Source of the DNA: Nocardioides scoriae | Lineage (GTDB): Bacteria > Actinomycetota > Actinomycetes > Propionibacteriales > Nocardioidaceae | Direction: 5' to 3' | Length of the DNA: 64,000 nt | NCBI RefSeq assembly: GCF_900104965.1 | Contig: NZ_LT629757.1 | Coordinates: forward strand, 1,550,001 to 1,614,000 | Shown: piece after piece, positions 47,149-58,187 of the stretch | Position numbering within the stretch: the first letter of the stretch is position 1 | Layout: each line of letters starts with the position of its first letter | Notes under the pieces: generated by a model | Databases searched by the model: none | What the model saw: the letters and a program-made list of their open reading frames with translations, nothing else | What the model was told of the DNA's origin: nothing | Translations under genes and position numbers: made by a program

Positions 47149-47168
47149 CCGGCCCCCGCGGGGGCCGG
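47149..47168 (-). terminator. GC palindrome after the iron-alcohol-dehydrogenase gene
   Basis: CCGGCCCCCG pairs perfectly with itself, flanked by GGA/TCC that extend the stem with a bulge. It begins 25 bases beyond the stop at 47194 and separates the nucleotidyltransferase-dehydrogenase unit from glfT2. Confidence 0.65.
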
Positions 47169-47193
47169 GTCCGCCAGGCGCGTCGCGGCCGGT

Positions 47194-48249
47194 CTAGCCG
47201 ACGGGGGCGAGGAACTGCGCGAGCTCGGCCCGGGTGGCGTCCTCGTCGAGGTCGCGGTGCTCGAGCACGGTGTAGCGGTCGGGACGGGTCCCGGGACCGG
47301 CCATCACGGCCGCGACGAAGGCCTCGTCGTCGAGGCCCACGCCCGCCGGGGTGACCGGCAGGTCGTGGCGCTCCAGGCAGTCGCGCATCTCGGCCAGCAG
47401 GTCGTGCTGCCCCCGCAGGTGGGTCGCGAACAGCGCGCCGAGACCGGCGAGCTCGCCGTGGTTGGAGGTGCCGGGGTAGAGCTGGTCGACGGCGTGGAGG
47501 ATCTCGTGGCACGCGCCGCTGCACGGCCGCGAGGAGCCGGCGACCGACATGGACATCCCCGAGAGCACCAGCGACTGGGCCAGCGTGATGAGGAAGTCGT
47601 CGCTCTCGATGCCGTCCTGGCGGCGCAGCACCGCCTCCGCGGCGGTGCGGGCCAGCGCCAGCGCGAGGCCGTCGACGGGCTCGCCGCGCTCGCGGTTGGC
47701 CAGCTCCCAGTCCTCGACCGCCGAGAGGTTGCTGATCACGTCGCCGATGCCGGCGCGGACCAGCCGGGCCGGCGCCGCCTGGACGTAGTCGAGGTCGACC
47801 AGCACGGCCAGCGGCATCGCGACGCCGTAGGACCCCTTGCCGTGGCGGTGCTCCAGCGAGGCCACGGGCGAGCAGATGCCGTCGTGGGCCAGGTTGGTGG
47901 CCACGGCCACCATCGGCACGCCCGCGCGCGTCGCGGCGTACTTCGCGACGTCGAGGGTGCGGCCACCGCCGATGCCGACGACCGCGTCGAAGCCGTTGCC
48001 GGCCATGGCCTCCTGCAGCCGGCCGGCCGAGGCCAGCGAGGCGTCCGGCACCTCGAAGAGCAGCGCGTCGGGCAGCGTCGGGCGGACCTGCTCCCAGATC
48101 GCCTGGCCCTGCGAGGGGCCGACCGCGATGACGACGTCGCCCGAGCCCGAGATGAACCGCTGCTGCAGCACCTGGGAGAGATCGGCCACCGCGCCCCGCT
48201 TGATCTCGACGACCAGGGGGCTCGGCAGCATCCGCGTCAGTATCGGCAT
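47194..48249 (-). CDS. Iron-containing alcohol dehydrogenase, glycerol-1-phosphate dehydrogenase-like
   Basis: 351 residues, ATG at 48249, overlapping the nucleotidyltransferase 3' end by 13 bp. NAD(P)-binding motif VVGIGGGRTLDVAKYAA and the NLAHDGICSPVASLE segment match the AraM/EgsA (sn-glycerol-1-phosphate dehydrogenase) branch; metal ligands are suggested by GACHEILHAVDQL and SNHGELAGLG. These enzymes reduce dihydroxyacetone phosphate or related keto-phosphates. Coupling to a sugar/alcohol-phosphate nucleotidyltransferase suggests the pair makes an activated CDP-polyol or similar. A LicD-type transferase gene that could use it lies on the other strand. The exact substrate is not determinable. 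Confidence 0.88.
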   Translation of the reverse strand: MPILTRMLPSPLVVEIKRGAVADLSQVLQQRFISGSGDVVIAVGPSQGQAIWEQVRPTLPDALLFEVPDASLASAGRLQEAMAGNGFDAVVGIGGGRTLDVAKYAATRAGVPMVAVATNLAHDGICSPVASLEHRHGKGSYGVAMPLAVLVDLDYVQAAPARLVRAGIGDVISNLSAVEDWELANRERGEPVDGLALALARTAAEAVLRRQDGIESDDFLITLAQSLVLSGMSMSVAGSSRPCSGACHEILHAVDQLYPGTSNHGELAGLGALFATHLRGQHDLLAEMRDCLERHDLPVTPAGVGLDDEAFVAAVMAGPGTRPDRYTVLEHRDLDEDATRAELAQFLAPVG

Positions 48250-48992
48250 GCGATGGTGCGTGCCCTCTCCAGGTCGCGGTGGTCGTCGACCTCGACCCAG
48301 GAGGTGCCGGCGGCGATCGGCGCGGTGCCGACGGTGCCGCCCCGGTTGACCAGCTCCTGGTAGCCGTCCTCGTAGTAGAGCTGCGGGTCGCGCTCGAAGG
48401 TGGCCTGGAGCGCCTCGGCCAGCGCCGGCACGGCCGCACCCTCGATGAGGGTGGCACCGATGTACTCGCCGCTCGCCTCGGAGGGGTCCATCAGCTTGGT
48501 GATGCGCCGCATGTGGCCGCGCTCGTCGGTGACCACCTTCATCTCCTCCTCGGCCAGCACCTTGGCGGTGTCGAGCGCGAGCACGATGTCCTCGCTGCCC
48601 TCCTGCTGGCGGTACTGCAGCAGGGTCTGCTCGACCGAGACGGGGTGCACCGTGTCGCCGTTGACGAGCAGGGCGCCCTCGCTCATCACCTCGCGCGCGG
48701 TCCACAGCGAGTAGGCGTTGTTCCAGACCTCGGCCTTGTCGTTGTGCACCAGCGTCAGGCGCACGCCGTGGCGGCGCTCCAGCGCCTCGCGGCGCTCCTC
48801 GACGGCGTTCGACTTGTAGCCCACCACCACGGCCACCTCGCGCAGGTCGCTCGCGGCCAGGTTGGCCAGCGCGATGTCGAGGATCGTGGTGTCGCCGTCC
48901 ACCGGGATCAGCGCCTTGGGCAGCTCGTCGGTGTAGGGCCGAAGGCGTCGGCCGGCTCCTGCCGCCAGCACCAGTCCGATCACGTCGTGCAC
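48237..48992 (-). CDS. Nucleotidyltransferase (alcohol-phosphate cytidylyltransferase-like)
   Basis: 251 residues, GTG at 48992 with AGGAAGG 4 bases upstream. A GT-A-like nucleotidyltransferase with LVLAAGAGRRLRPYTDELPK as the nucleotide loop, LVHNDKAEVWNNAYSLWTAR, GALLVNGDTVHPV as the metal-binding motif, and EVDDHRDLERA at the end. The NNxxSLW segment and small size resemble LicC-type phosphocholine cytidylyltransferases rather than hexose-1-phosphate enzymes. It is followed by the overlapping dehydrogenase gene. The likely role is to activate a phospho-alcohol as CDP derivative for surface glycan decoration; nucleotide and substrate are inferred. Confidence 0.87.
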   Translation of the reverse strand: MHDVIGLVLAAGAGRRLRPYTDELPKALIPVDGDTTILDIALANLAASDLREVAVVVGYKSNAVEERREALERRHGVRLTLVHNDKAEVWNNAYSLWTAREVMSEGALLVNGDTVHPVSVEQTLLQYRQQEGSEDIVLALDTAKVLAEEEMKVVTDERGHMRRITKLMDPSEASGEYIGATLIEGAAVPALAEALQATFERDPQLYYEDGYQELVNRGGTVGTAPIAAGTSWVEVDDHRDLERARTIACRY

Positions 48993-49104
48993 CTTGCCTT
49001 CCTCAGTCGGGGCACCCCCGTGTGGGAGAGTGCGCAAGCGCACAGGCTAGCGGTGACAGCGACCGGCGGCCTGATCGGCACGGACACGTAGAGGAGCACA
49101 CCTG

Positions 49105-49380
49105 ATGAGCAGCACGGTGCGAGCACGCGCGGGACGCGCGCTGGACGCGGTGGCCCGGGCCCGGTCGCGTGCCGCGGGCCCCGGCCAGCGGACCGACGCC
49201 CGGATGGACCGCCTGGCCGCCCGCATCGACGAGCTGGAGGCGGAGGTCCAGGAGTGCCGCCGCCTCAACCGGCGGCTCGCCGAGCTGACCGACGTGGTCG
49301 AGGAGCTGCTCCTCCCCCTCTCCCAGCGCGACGAGGCCGGGGCGCGCGAGCACCTGGACCGCTACCGCGCGGGGCTCTGA
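49105..49380 (+). CDS. Small coiled-coil protein (DUF6752-like)
   Basis: 91 residues; ATG at 49105 follows GAGGAG. The N-terminus is basic, then about 50 residues form a clear heptad-like helix (MDRLAARIDELEAEVQECRR and continuing LNRRLAELTDVVEELLLPL). I tentatively recall this as DUF6752, seen beside sulfotransferase and glycosyltransferase genes in related genomes. It is 14 bp upstream of the first sulfotransferase-like gene and probably co-transcribed. It might be a scaffold or partner; function unknown. Confidence 0.75.
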   Translation: MSSTVRARAGRALDAVARARSRAAGPGQRTDARMDRLAARIDELEAEVQECRRLNRRLAELTDVVEELLLPLSQRDEAGAREHLDRYRAGL

Positions 49381-49394
49381 GGCGACCGCGCGAG

Positions 49395-50636
49395 ATGGCC
49401 GCCCGCACGATCATCCACATCGGTCTGCCCAAGACCGGGACCACCTACCTCCAGACCGCGATGTGGTCGCACCGCCGCGACCTGCGCGAGCGCGGGTGGC
49501 TCTACCCGGGTGGCGACCGCATGCACCACTTCCACCTCGCCCGCTCCGTCGCGGGCGACCGCGGGGAGAAGTCCCGGCGGCTGCACCACGAGCTGGTGGC
49601 GGCGGCGCGCGAGTGGGACGGCACCGCGCTGCTGTCCCACGAGTTCCTGTGCCGGGCCACCGCCGCCCAGGCCGCCGCGCTGCTCGACGAGCTGGGGCCC
49701 ACCGAGGTCACGGTGGTGGTGACGGCGCGTGACTACGAGCGCCAGTTCGCCGCCGTGTGGCAGGAGGCGCTGAAGATGGGCAACGCCCCCGGCCTGGGCC
49801 GCTTCATGGACGCCCTCCTGGCCCCCGGGCACCAGGAGGAGGTCCGCCGGGCCCACGAGCAGGACGCCGTCAGCGGCAGCGGGGTGCGCCAGGCGTGGGG
49901 CTGGTCCACCCAGGACCTGGCCGCGGTCATGCAGCGCTGGACCGCCGCCGCCGGCACCGACCGGGTCCGCCTGGTGACGGTGCCGCAGCCCGGCGCCCCG
50001 CGCACGCTGCTGTGGGACCGCTGGTGCGCCGTCACCGGCCTCGACGACTCCGACCTCGACCTGCGCACCGCGACCGCCAACGAGTCGCTGGGCGCTGTGC
50101 AGGCGGCCCTGCTGACCCACGTGGTCCCGCAGCTGACCGACGAGTTCTCCGACGCGACCGTGCGCCACCGGTGGCTGCGCCAGTACCTCGGCCACACCGT
50201 CCTGGTCCCCCAGGGCGGCGAGCGCATCGGGCTGGCCGAGCGGCACTCCGCCACCCTCGCCGAGCGCAGCGACGCCCTGCTCGAGGAGCTGCGCGCCGCG
50301 GCGTACGACGTGACCGGCGACCTGGAGGAGCTGCGTCCCGTCCACCGGTCGGACCTGCGCGACCCCGACACCGTCGGCGAGGGCGAGGCCCTGGCCGCCG
50401 CCGCCCAGGCGATCGAGCAGATGGTGCGCGACGTGCGCGACACGACCTACCGGGCGCGGGAGGCCCGCGCCGAGGCCACCGCGGCCCACGAGGCCCTGGC
50501 CGCGGTGCCGCCGCCCCCTCCCCCGTCCCTGCCGCGCCGGCTGGCCTCCCGGGTGCGGCGCCGCGTCGCGTCCGGCGCCACGACGGGCAGCAAGTCGGGC
50601 AGCACGACGGGCAGCACGACGGGCGGCAGCCGATGA
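49395..50636 (+). CDS. Sulfotransferase-like protein (copy 1)
   Basis: 413 residues, ATG at 49395. The N-terminal IIHIGLPKTGTTYLQTAMW contains the 5'-phosphosulfate loop of PAPS-dependent sulfotransferases; a VVVTARDYERQFAAVWQEAL segment occupies the place of the 3'-phosphate-binding motif. A helical C-terminal region and a basic Gly/Ser/Thr-rich tail (TTGSKSGSTTGSTTGGS) follow. It shares layout and motifs with the gene at 52177-53394. The acceptor could be the exported glycan, but no substrate evidence is visible. The stop overlaps the LicD-methyltransferase start as ATGA, indicating tight coupling. Confidence 0.8.
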   Translation: MAARTIIHIGLPKTGTTYLQTAMWSHRRDLRERGWLYPGGDRMHHFHLARSVAGDRGEKSRRLHHELVAAAREWDGTALLSHEFLCRATAAQAAALLDELGPTEVTVVVTARDYERQFAAVWQEALKMGNAPGLGRFMDALLAPGHQEEVRRAHEQDAVSGSGVRQAWGWSTQDLAAVMQRWTAAAGTDRVRLVTVPQPGAPRTLLWDRWCAVTGLDDSDLDLRTATANESLGAVQAALLTHVVPQLTDEFSDATVRHRWLRQYLGHTVLVPQGGERIGLAERHSATLAERSDALLEELRAAAYDVTGDLEELRPVHRSDLRDPDTVGEGEALAAAAQAIEQMVRDVRDTTYRAREARAEATAAHEALAAVPPPPPPSLPRRLASRVRRRVASGATTGSKSGSTTGSTTGGSR

Positions 50637-52186
50637 GCCGCAACGCCCGACCCGTCCAGGTCTCGGTGCTCGGTGACGACGGCCTGGCCGTCGCCGGCGG
50701 CCGGGACGTGGTCTTCGACGTGCTCTTCGACGACACCCGCGTGTGGGGCTTCACCCCCGAGGGCGACCTCGACGACGAGGGCCGGGTGCGCGTGGCCTGG
50801 CCGAAGGTGCTGCGGCCGCTGCTCGACGGCGTCGCACGGGTGACCGTCCGGCAGCACCACACCGGGGAGGTGGTGGCCGACGAGGAGGTCGCCTTCGGAA
50901 GCGGCCAGGGCCGGGTGCGGGTGGTCGACAAGGCCGGGCGGCCGGTCGCGGTCACCAAGTACGGCCGCCTCAACCACGCCTTCGACACCGTCGACGCCGC
51001 CACCAAGGCGGGCTACCTCGACCAGGTCGAGGAGGTGCTGGCCGTGCTGCGCGACGAGTGCGGCCTGCCGGCGTTCGTCAGCTGGGGCACGCTGCTCGGC
51101 GCGGTCCGCTCCGGCGAGCTGATCGGCCACGACGTCGACGCCGACCTCGCCTACTACAGCGAGCACGAGCACCCCGTCGACGTGGTCCGCGAGTCGTTCG
51201 CGGTCGAGCGGGCGCTGCGGGCCCGCGGCTGGCGCGTGCGCCGCGAGAACGGCGGCTTCCTGGCGCTGTTCCTGCCCCAGGCCGACGGCACCACGCGCAA
51301 CATGGACGTCTTCACCTGCTGGCGCACCGAGGGCTGGCTCTACCTGGTCCACGACGTGCGGGCGCGGCTGCCGCGCTCGGCCGTGCTGCCGCTGTCGACC
51401 GTCGTCCTCGAGGGACGCCGGCTGCCGGCCCCGGCGGACCCCGAGGCGCTGCTGGCCGCGTCGTACGGCCCGGGCTGGCGGGTGCCCGACCCGTCCTTCA
51501 CCTTCACCGGCGACGCCGCCCGGCACCGCCGGATGATGGGCTGGCTCGGTGGCCTGCGGCGTCGCCGCGACCAGTGGAACAGCCTGTACGCCGCGTCGCG
51601 CCCCGACACCGAGCACTCCCCCTTCGCGGGCTGGGTCGCCGCCCGCGACGCCTCCGGGCGCGACCTGGTCGACCTGGGGTCGGGCCGCGGGGCCGACGCC
51701 CTGTGGTTCGCCCGGCAGGGACGCACGGTGCGCGGCGTCGACTTCGTGCACTCCGCCGTCGTCCGGGCCACCGGCACGGCCGAGACCGAGGGGCTCCCCG
51801 CGACCTTCGAGGACCTCAACCTCGTCGACCTGCGCGCCCCGCTCGCCCTCGGCGCCGACCTGGCCCGGCGCGACCCGGCCACGCTGTTCTCCCGGCAGCT
51901 GCTCTGCGAGCTCGACGACACCACCCGGGCCGGCCTGGGTCGCACGGTGTCGATGGCGCTGCGCCGCGGCGGCGACCTCTTCCTGGAGGTGCACACCACC
52001 CGCACCCAGCTGGGCAAGGGCGTGTCGTGCCGCGGGATCAGCGAGGACGCCCTGGCGGCCTTCGTCGAGGACCTCGGCGGCACCGTCGAGGAGCAGGTCG
52101 TCGTGCGGGACCCCGGGCTGCCCCCGCTCGCCCGGCTCCACGCCCGCTGGCCGGCCCCGCAGGGGGCCGGCGAGCCTCAGCGGTAG
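50633..52186 (+). CDS. LicD-like transferase fused to a SAM methyltransferase
   Basis: 517 residues, ATG at 50633, coupled to the preceding sulfotransferase gene. Residues 1-110 are a beta-rich domain of unknown type. Residues about 130-290 match the LicD nucleotidyltransferase-fold family: GTLLGAVRSGELIGHDVDAD (152-171), with Asp residues for metal, then NMDVFTCW; LicD enzymes move phosphocholine or other phospho-alcohols from a CDP donor to glycans. Residues about 310-517 are a class I methyltransferase with motif I LVDLGSGRGADALWFA (345-360). The fusion suggests transfer of a methylated phospho-alcohol or methylation of the same glycan (inference). Convergent with copy 2 of the sulfotransferase, 10-bp overlap. 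Confidence 0.85.
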   Translation: MSRNARPVQVSVLGDDGLAVAGGRDVVFDVLFDDTRVWGFTPEGDLDDEGRVRVAWPKVLRPLLDGVARVTVRQHHTGEVVADEEVAFGSGQGRVRVVDKAGRPVAVTKYGRLNHAFDTVDAATKAGYLDQVEEVLAVLRDECGLPAFVSWGTLLGAVRSGELIGHDVDADLAYYSEHEHPVDVVRESFAVERALRARGWRVRRENGGFLALFLPQADGTTRNMDVFTCWRTEGWLYLVHDVRARLPRSAVLPLSTVVLEGRRLPAPADPEALLAASYGPGWRVPDPSFTFTGDAARHRRMMGWLGGLRRRRDQWNSLYAASRPDTEHSPFAGWVAARDASGRDLVDLGSGRGADALWFARQGRTVRGVDFVHSAVVRATGTAETEGLPATFEDLNLVDLRAPLALGADLARRDPATLFSRQLLCELDDTTRAGLGRTVSMALRRGGDLFLEVHTTRTQLGKGVSCRGISEDALAAFVEDLGGTVEEQVVVRDPGLPPLARLHARWPAPQGAGEPQR

Positions 52187-53394
52187 CGCACGCGGCGCAC
52201 GAGCCGCAGGGCCGGCTCGGGCGCGGCCCGCTTGACGGCCTCCTTGAGGCCGCTCGCGGCGCGCTCCCGGCGACCGGCCAGGGTGTGCTCGCGCAGCTCG
52301 GCCCGCAGCGAGGCGACCCTGGTCTGCGAGGTCTGCAGCTTCACCAGCAGCTCCACCACCGCCCGCACGGCCGCCTGCGCGACGTAGTCCTCGTCGGGCT
52401 CGGTGCGGCCCGGGCCCCCCACCTCGTCGGGCACCTGCACGCGCAGGTCCTCGAGGTCGCCGACGACGTCGAAGCCCGACGCGGTCAGGTGCGCGACGAT
52501 CTCCTCGGAGCGGGCCGCGAGCGCGGCACGGTGCTCGTCGGGCAGCACCACCTTGCGGCCCGAGGACGCCTCGGCCAGCGCGGACTCGGCGATGCCGTGC
52601 TTGACCATGCGGGCGTAGCTGGGCCAGGTGAAGTCCTCGGGCAGGCCCAGGTTGACCCGTCGCAGCAGGTCGGCCTCGGCCAGGCCCAGACCGGCGTTGG
52701 CGCCGGGGAGGCGGGTGTCGTAGAGCTCGGGGTCGCGACCCAGGACGGCGCAGAAGCGCTCCCACAGCGCGGTCGGCGAGCCACCGGGCGGCGGGACCGT
52801 CACGACGTGCACCCGCTCGGGCGGCAGCCCCCGCGCCCAGGTGCCGAGGACCTGGCGGGGGTCCTGGCCGCCCCAGATGCCACCCGGGCCGGGGTCGGTG
52901 GCGCCGGCCTCGACGGAGGCCCGCAGGAACTCGGCGTACGGCAGGGTGCGACGGTTCTTGACCTCCTCCTGCCACACGGCCGGGACCTGGCGCGCGAGGT
53001 CGCGCAGCGTCATCACCACGTGGACCTCGCGGCCCCGCCAGGCCTCGACGGCCAGCTCGACCTGCTCCGGCGTCGCCCAGGCGAGCAGCTCGGAGGAGAC
53101 CAGGACGTCGCCGGACCACCCCTTGGCCGCGGCGACGAGGTCGTGCCAGGTGGTGGCGCCGTCGGTGCGGCGCTTGCCGAAGGAGGCCCCGCGCAGCTCG
53201 AGGGCCGCCTGGTGGTGGCCGGCCTCCCCCGGCCCCGGACACAGCAGGCCGTCCTCGCGCAGCTCGGCGGCGTTGCGCCAGAGCACCTTCTGCAGGTACG
53301 TCGTGCCGGTCTTGGGCGCGCCGACGTGGAGGAACACCCGTCCCTGCTCGCGGCCGCGTCGCTTGCTGCCTGGTCGCCACGACGGTCGCCTCAC
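52177..53394 (-). CDS. Sulfotransferase-like protein (copy 2)
   Basis: 405 residues; GTG at 53394 has GGAG 8 bases upstream. It begins with a basic stretch, then VFLHVGAPKTGTTYLQKVLW, the phosphosulfate loop, and VVMTLRDLARQVPAVWQEEV in the place of the 3'-phosphate-binding site. A helical C-terminus with basic residues follows (GLKEAVKRAAPEPALRLVRR), suggesting membrane association. It is a paralogue of the protein at 49395-50636. Substrate unknown; a carbohydrate or lipid acceptor is likely given the neighbours. Confidence 0.8.
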   Translation of the reverse strand: MRRPSWRPGSKRRGREQGRVFLHVGAPKTGTTYLQKVLWRNAAELREDGLLCPGPGEAGHHQAALELRGASFGKRRTDGATTWHDLVAAAKGWSGDVLVSSELLAWATPEQVELAVEAWRGREVHVVMTLRDLARQVPAVWQEEVKNRRTLPYAEFLRASVEAGATDPGPGGIWGGQDPRQVLGTWARGLPPERVHVVTVPPPGGSPTALWERFCAVLGRDPELYDTRLPGANAGLGLAEADLLRRVNLGLPEDFTWPSYARMVKHGIAESALAEASSGRKVVLPDEHRAALAARSEEIVAHLTASGFDVVGDLEDLRVQVPDEVGGPGRTEPDEDYVAQAAVRAVVELLVKLQTSQTRVASLRAELREHTLAGRRERAASGLKEAVKRAAPEPALRLVRRVRYR

Positions 53395-53438
53395 GGCCGG
53401 GCTCCTCTCGTTGGGTTCGACATCGGGGGTGACGCACC

Positions 53439-53470
53439 TCGGCCCGGCCCCGTCACCGGGGCCAGGCCGA
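53439..53470 (-). terminator. Hairpin terminator after PLD-like gene
   Basis: TCGGCC-C-GGCCCCG pairs with CGGGGCC-A-GGCCGA around a TCAC loop: 13 pairs with one mismatch. It begins 49 bases beyond the PLD-like stop, in the 124-bp gap before the sulfotransferase gene. Confidence 0.65.
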
Positions 53471-53518
53471 GAGAGCGTGCTGGGTGCTGCTGTGTCTGCT
53501 GCTGCGTCGCTGGCGGGA

Positions 53519-54904
53519 TCAGCGCTTGGGGACCGCGAACGAGTGTGCCCGGATCTTGCCCCAGTTGGCGACGTACTGGTCGTGCAGGCTCTTGCTGAGG
53601 ACGTTCATGGTGACCTCGTCGCCCAGGGCGATGGAGTCGCCCGCCCAGTTCTGCGAGCCGCTCACCGTCAGGTAGGCACGGGTGTTGCCGTCGAAGGTGC
53701 CCTTGACGGTGAAGAACTTGCCGTGGGTGCGGACCTGGTAGTCGCCGTCGGGCAGGGCCCCCTGGCGGCTGTCGTAGAGGGTGATGCGGCGCGCCTTGGC
53801 CGCCTCGACCAGCTTGGCCCGGACGTCCTTGCCGGGGGCACCGTAGATGACCGAGACCTTGCAGCCGGCCCGGCCGAGCGCGATCAGCTTGTCGGCGAGG
53901 TACATGCCGCGGGTCTGGGCCCAGTAGAACATCGAGACCTTGATCTGGGTGGCCCCGAAGGCGCTGGTGCAGCGGATCTTGTTGAGGTCCTGCAGGGTCG
54001 GGTCGTTGGCCTTGTTGGCGTTGCGCATCGGGAAGAAGCGCGCCACCACGTTGCCGTCGGTGAACTCGGTGCGCTGCCCGGTGTTCATGACGTCGTCGGT
54101 CATCTCGCGGTGCACCTGGCGGAAGGCGTTGAACAGGTTGGGGCGCTCGGTGAGGCTGATCATGTCGTTCCAGCCGCGGTTGGCCCCGCCCGCGTTGAGG
54201 TTGGAGGAGCTGACCATGACGACGTTCTTGGCCGTGCCGGTCTGGGAGAACAGGAAGAACTTGGCGTGCATGCTGCCGCCGCCGCCGCGGCAGCTGCCCT
54301 TGCACTGCTTGACGTAGCTGCCGTCGGAGCCCCAGGTGAAGGCGTCCTCGGTCGGCATCGCGGCCGAGCGGGCCGCCTGCTCCTCGGTCATCGTGCGCGC
54401 GCCCGGGTCGACCGGCGCCGGAGCGGGGGTCGGCGTGGGCGTGGGGGTGGGGGTCGGCGTGGGGGTCGGCAGCGGGGTGTTGCACGGGCCGGTCTTGGCC
54501 GGACCGTCGGGCACGCCGTCCTCGTTGGCGTCGGGGACGTTGTCGGCGTTGAGCGCCTTGACCAGGTTGAGGGCCGGCGCGTCCTCGATCTTGCCGTCGA
54601 GCACCACCCGCACCGAGACGCCGCGCTGGCAGGCCGCGATGAGGGCGGCGGAGCTGATCTTGCGGTCGAGGAAGTAGGTGGAGATGAGGATCTGCGGCCG
54701 CGGCTGCCCGGCGACGGGCTTGACGTTCTGGATCGCGGCCTCGATCTTGCCGATGATCGCGAGGTTCTGGGTCCGCGACCCGAACGGGTCGGGCACGTTG
54801 AACACGCCGCCGTTGGGCGGCGACCACGCCGCCTGGGCGGCGGTCGGCTGCAGGCCCGCCGCGGCCAGGACGAGCATCATCAGGAGCAGGACGGTCTTCT
54901 TCAC
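53519..54904 (-). CDS. Secreted phospholipase-D-like protein
   Basis: 461 residues; GTG at 54904 has GGAG 5-6 bases upstream, giving a classic signal peptide (MKKTVLLLMMLVLAAAGLQ) ending at AQA. Two PLD-like repeats follow: GSMHAKFFLFSQTG and TVSGSQNW after THGKFFTVKGT. Both keep His-x-Lys but lack the Asp six residues after His that defines canonical HKD. The first is preceded by DANEDGVPDG and a PTPTPT linker inserted in the domain. PLD-fold enzymes cleave phosphodiesters, so a role in turnover of phospho-decorated wall polymers is possible. Strand, spacing and terminator suggest a single-gene unit. Confidence 0.82.
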   Translation of the reverse strand: MKKTVLLLMMLVLAAAGLQPTAAQAAWSPPNGGVFNVPDPFGSRTQNLAIIGKIEAAIQNVKPVAGQPRPQILISTYFLDRKISSAALIAACQRGVSVRVVLDGKIEDAPALNLVKALNADNVPDANEDGVPDGPAKTGPCNTPLPTPTPTPTPTPTPTPAPAPVDPGARTMTEEQAARSAAMPTEDAFTWGSDGSYVKQCKGSCRGGGGSMHAKFFLFSQTGTAKNVVMVSSSNLNAGGANRGWNDMISLTERPNLFNAFRQVHREMTDDVMNTGQRTEFTDGNVVARFFPMRNANKANDPTLQDLNKIRCTSAFGATQIKVSMFYWAQTRGMYLADKLIALGRAGCKVSVIYGAPGKDVRAKLVEAAKARRITLYDSRQGALPDGDYQVRTHGKFFTVKGTFDGNTRAYLTVSGSQNWAGDSIALGDEVTMNVLSKSLHDQYVANWGKIRAHSFAVPKR

Positions 54905-55021
54905 GGTTCTCCAAGTCAGGACTGCGTGGGCCCGAGACCAGACCCCCCGAGGCGGAGTGTAGGTGACGCGCGGCGCCTGGTGTGGCACGTGGGACGAGTC
55001 GTCCACGGCCGCAGCGGTCGC

Positions 55022-55037
55022 CCGGCGGAGCCGCCGG
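55022..55037 (-). terminator. Short hairpin immediately after glf
   Basis: CCGGCGG and CCGCCGG flank a 2-base centre, 7 bases beyond the glf stop. The remaining 120 bp up to the PLD-like start show no gene. Confidence 0.5.
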
Positions 55038-55043
55038 TGGGCC

Positions 55044-58170
<3,127 letters not shown>

Positions 58171-58187
58171 GTGCGGCACCCTACGGC

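Noticed and set aside
49362-50489. Minus-strand 375-codon frame opposite the first sulfotransferase gene
   Set aside because: It is antisense to a protein with a clear PKTGTTYLQ P-loop; its translation is low-complexity Gly/His/Gln-rich sequence.
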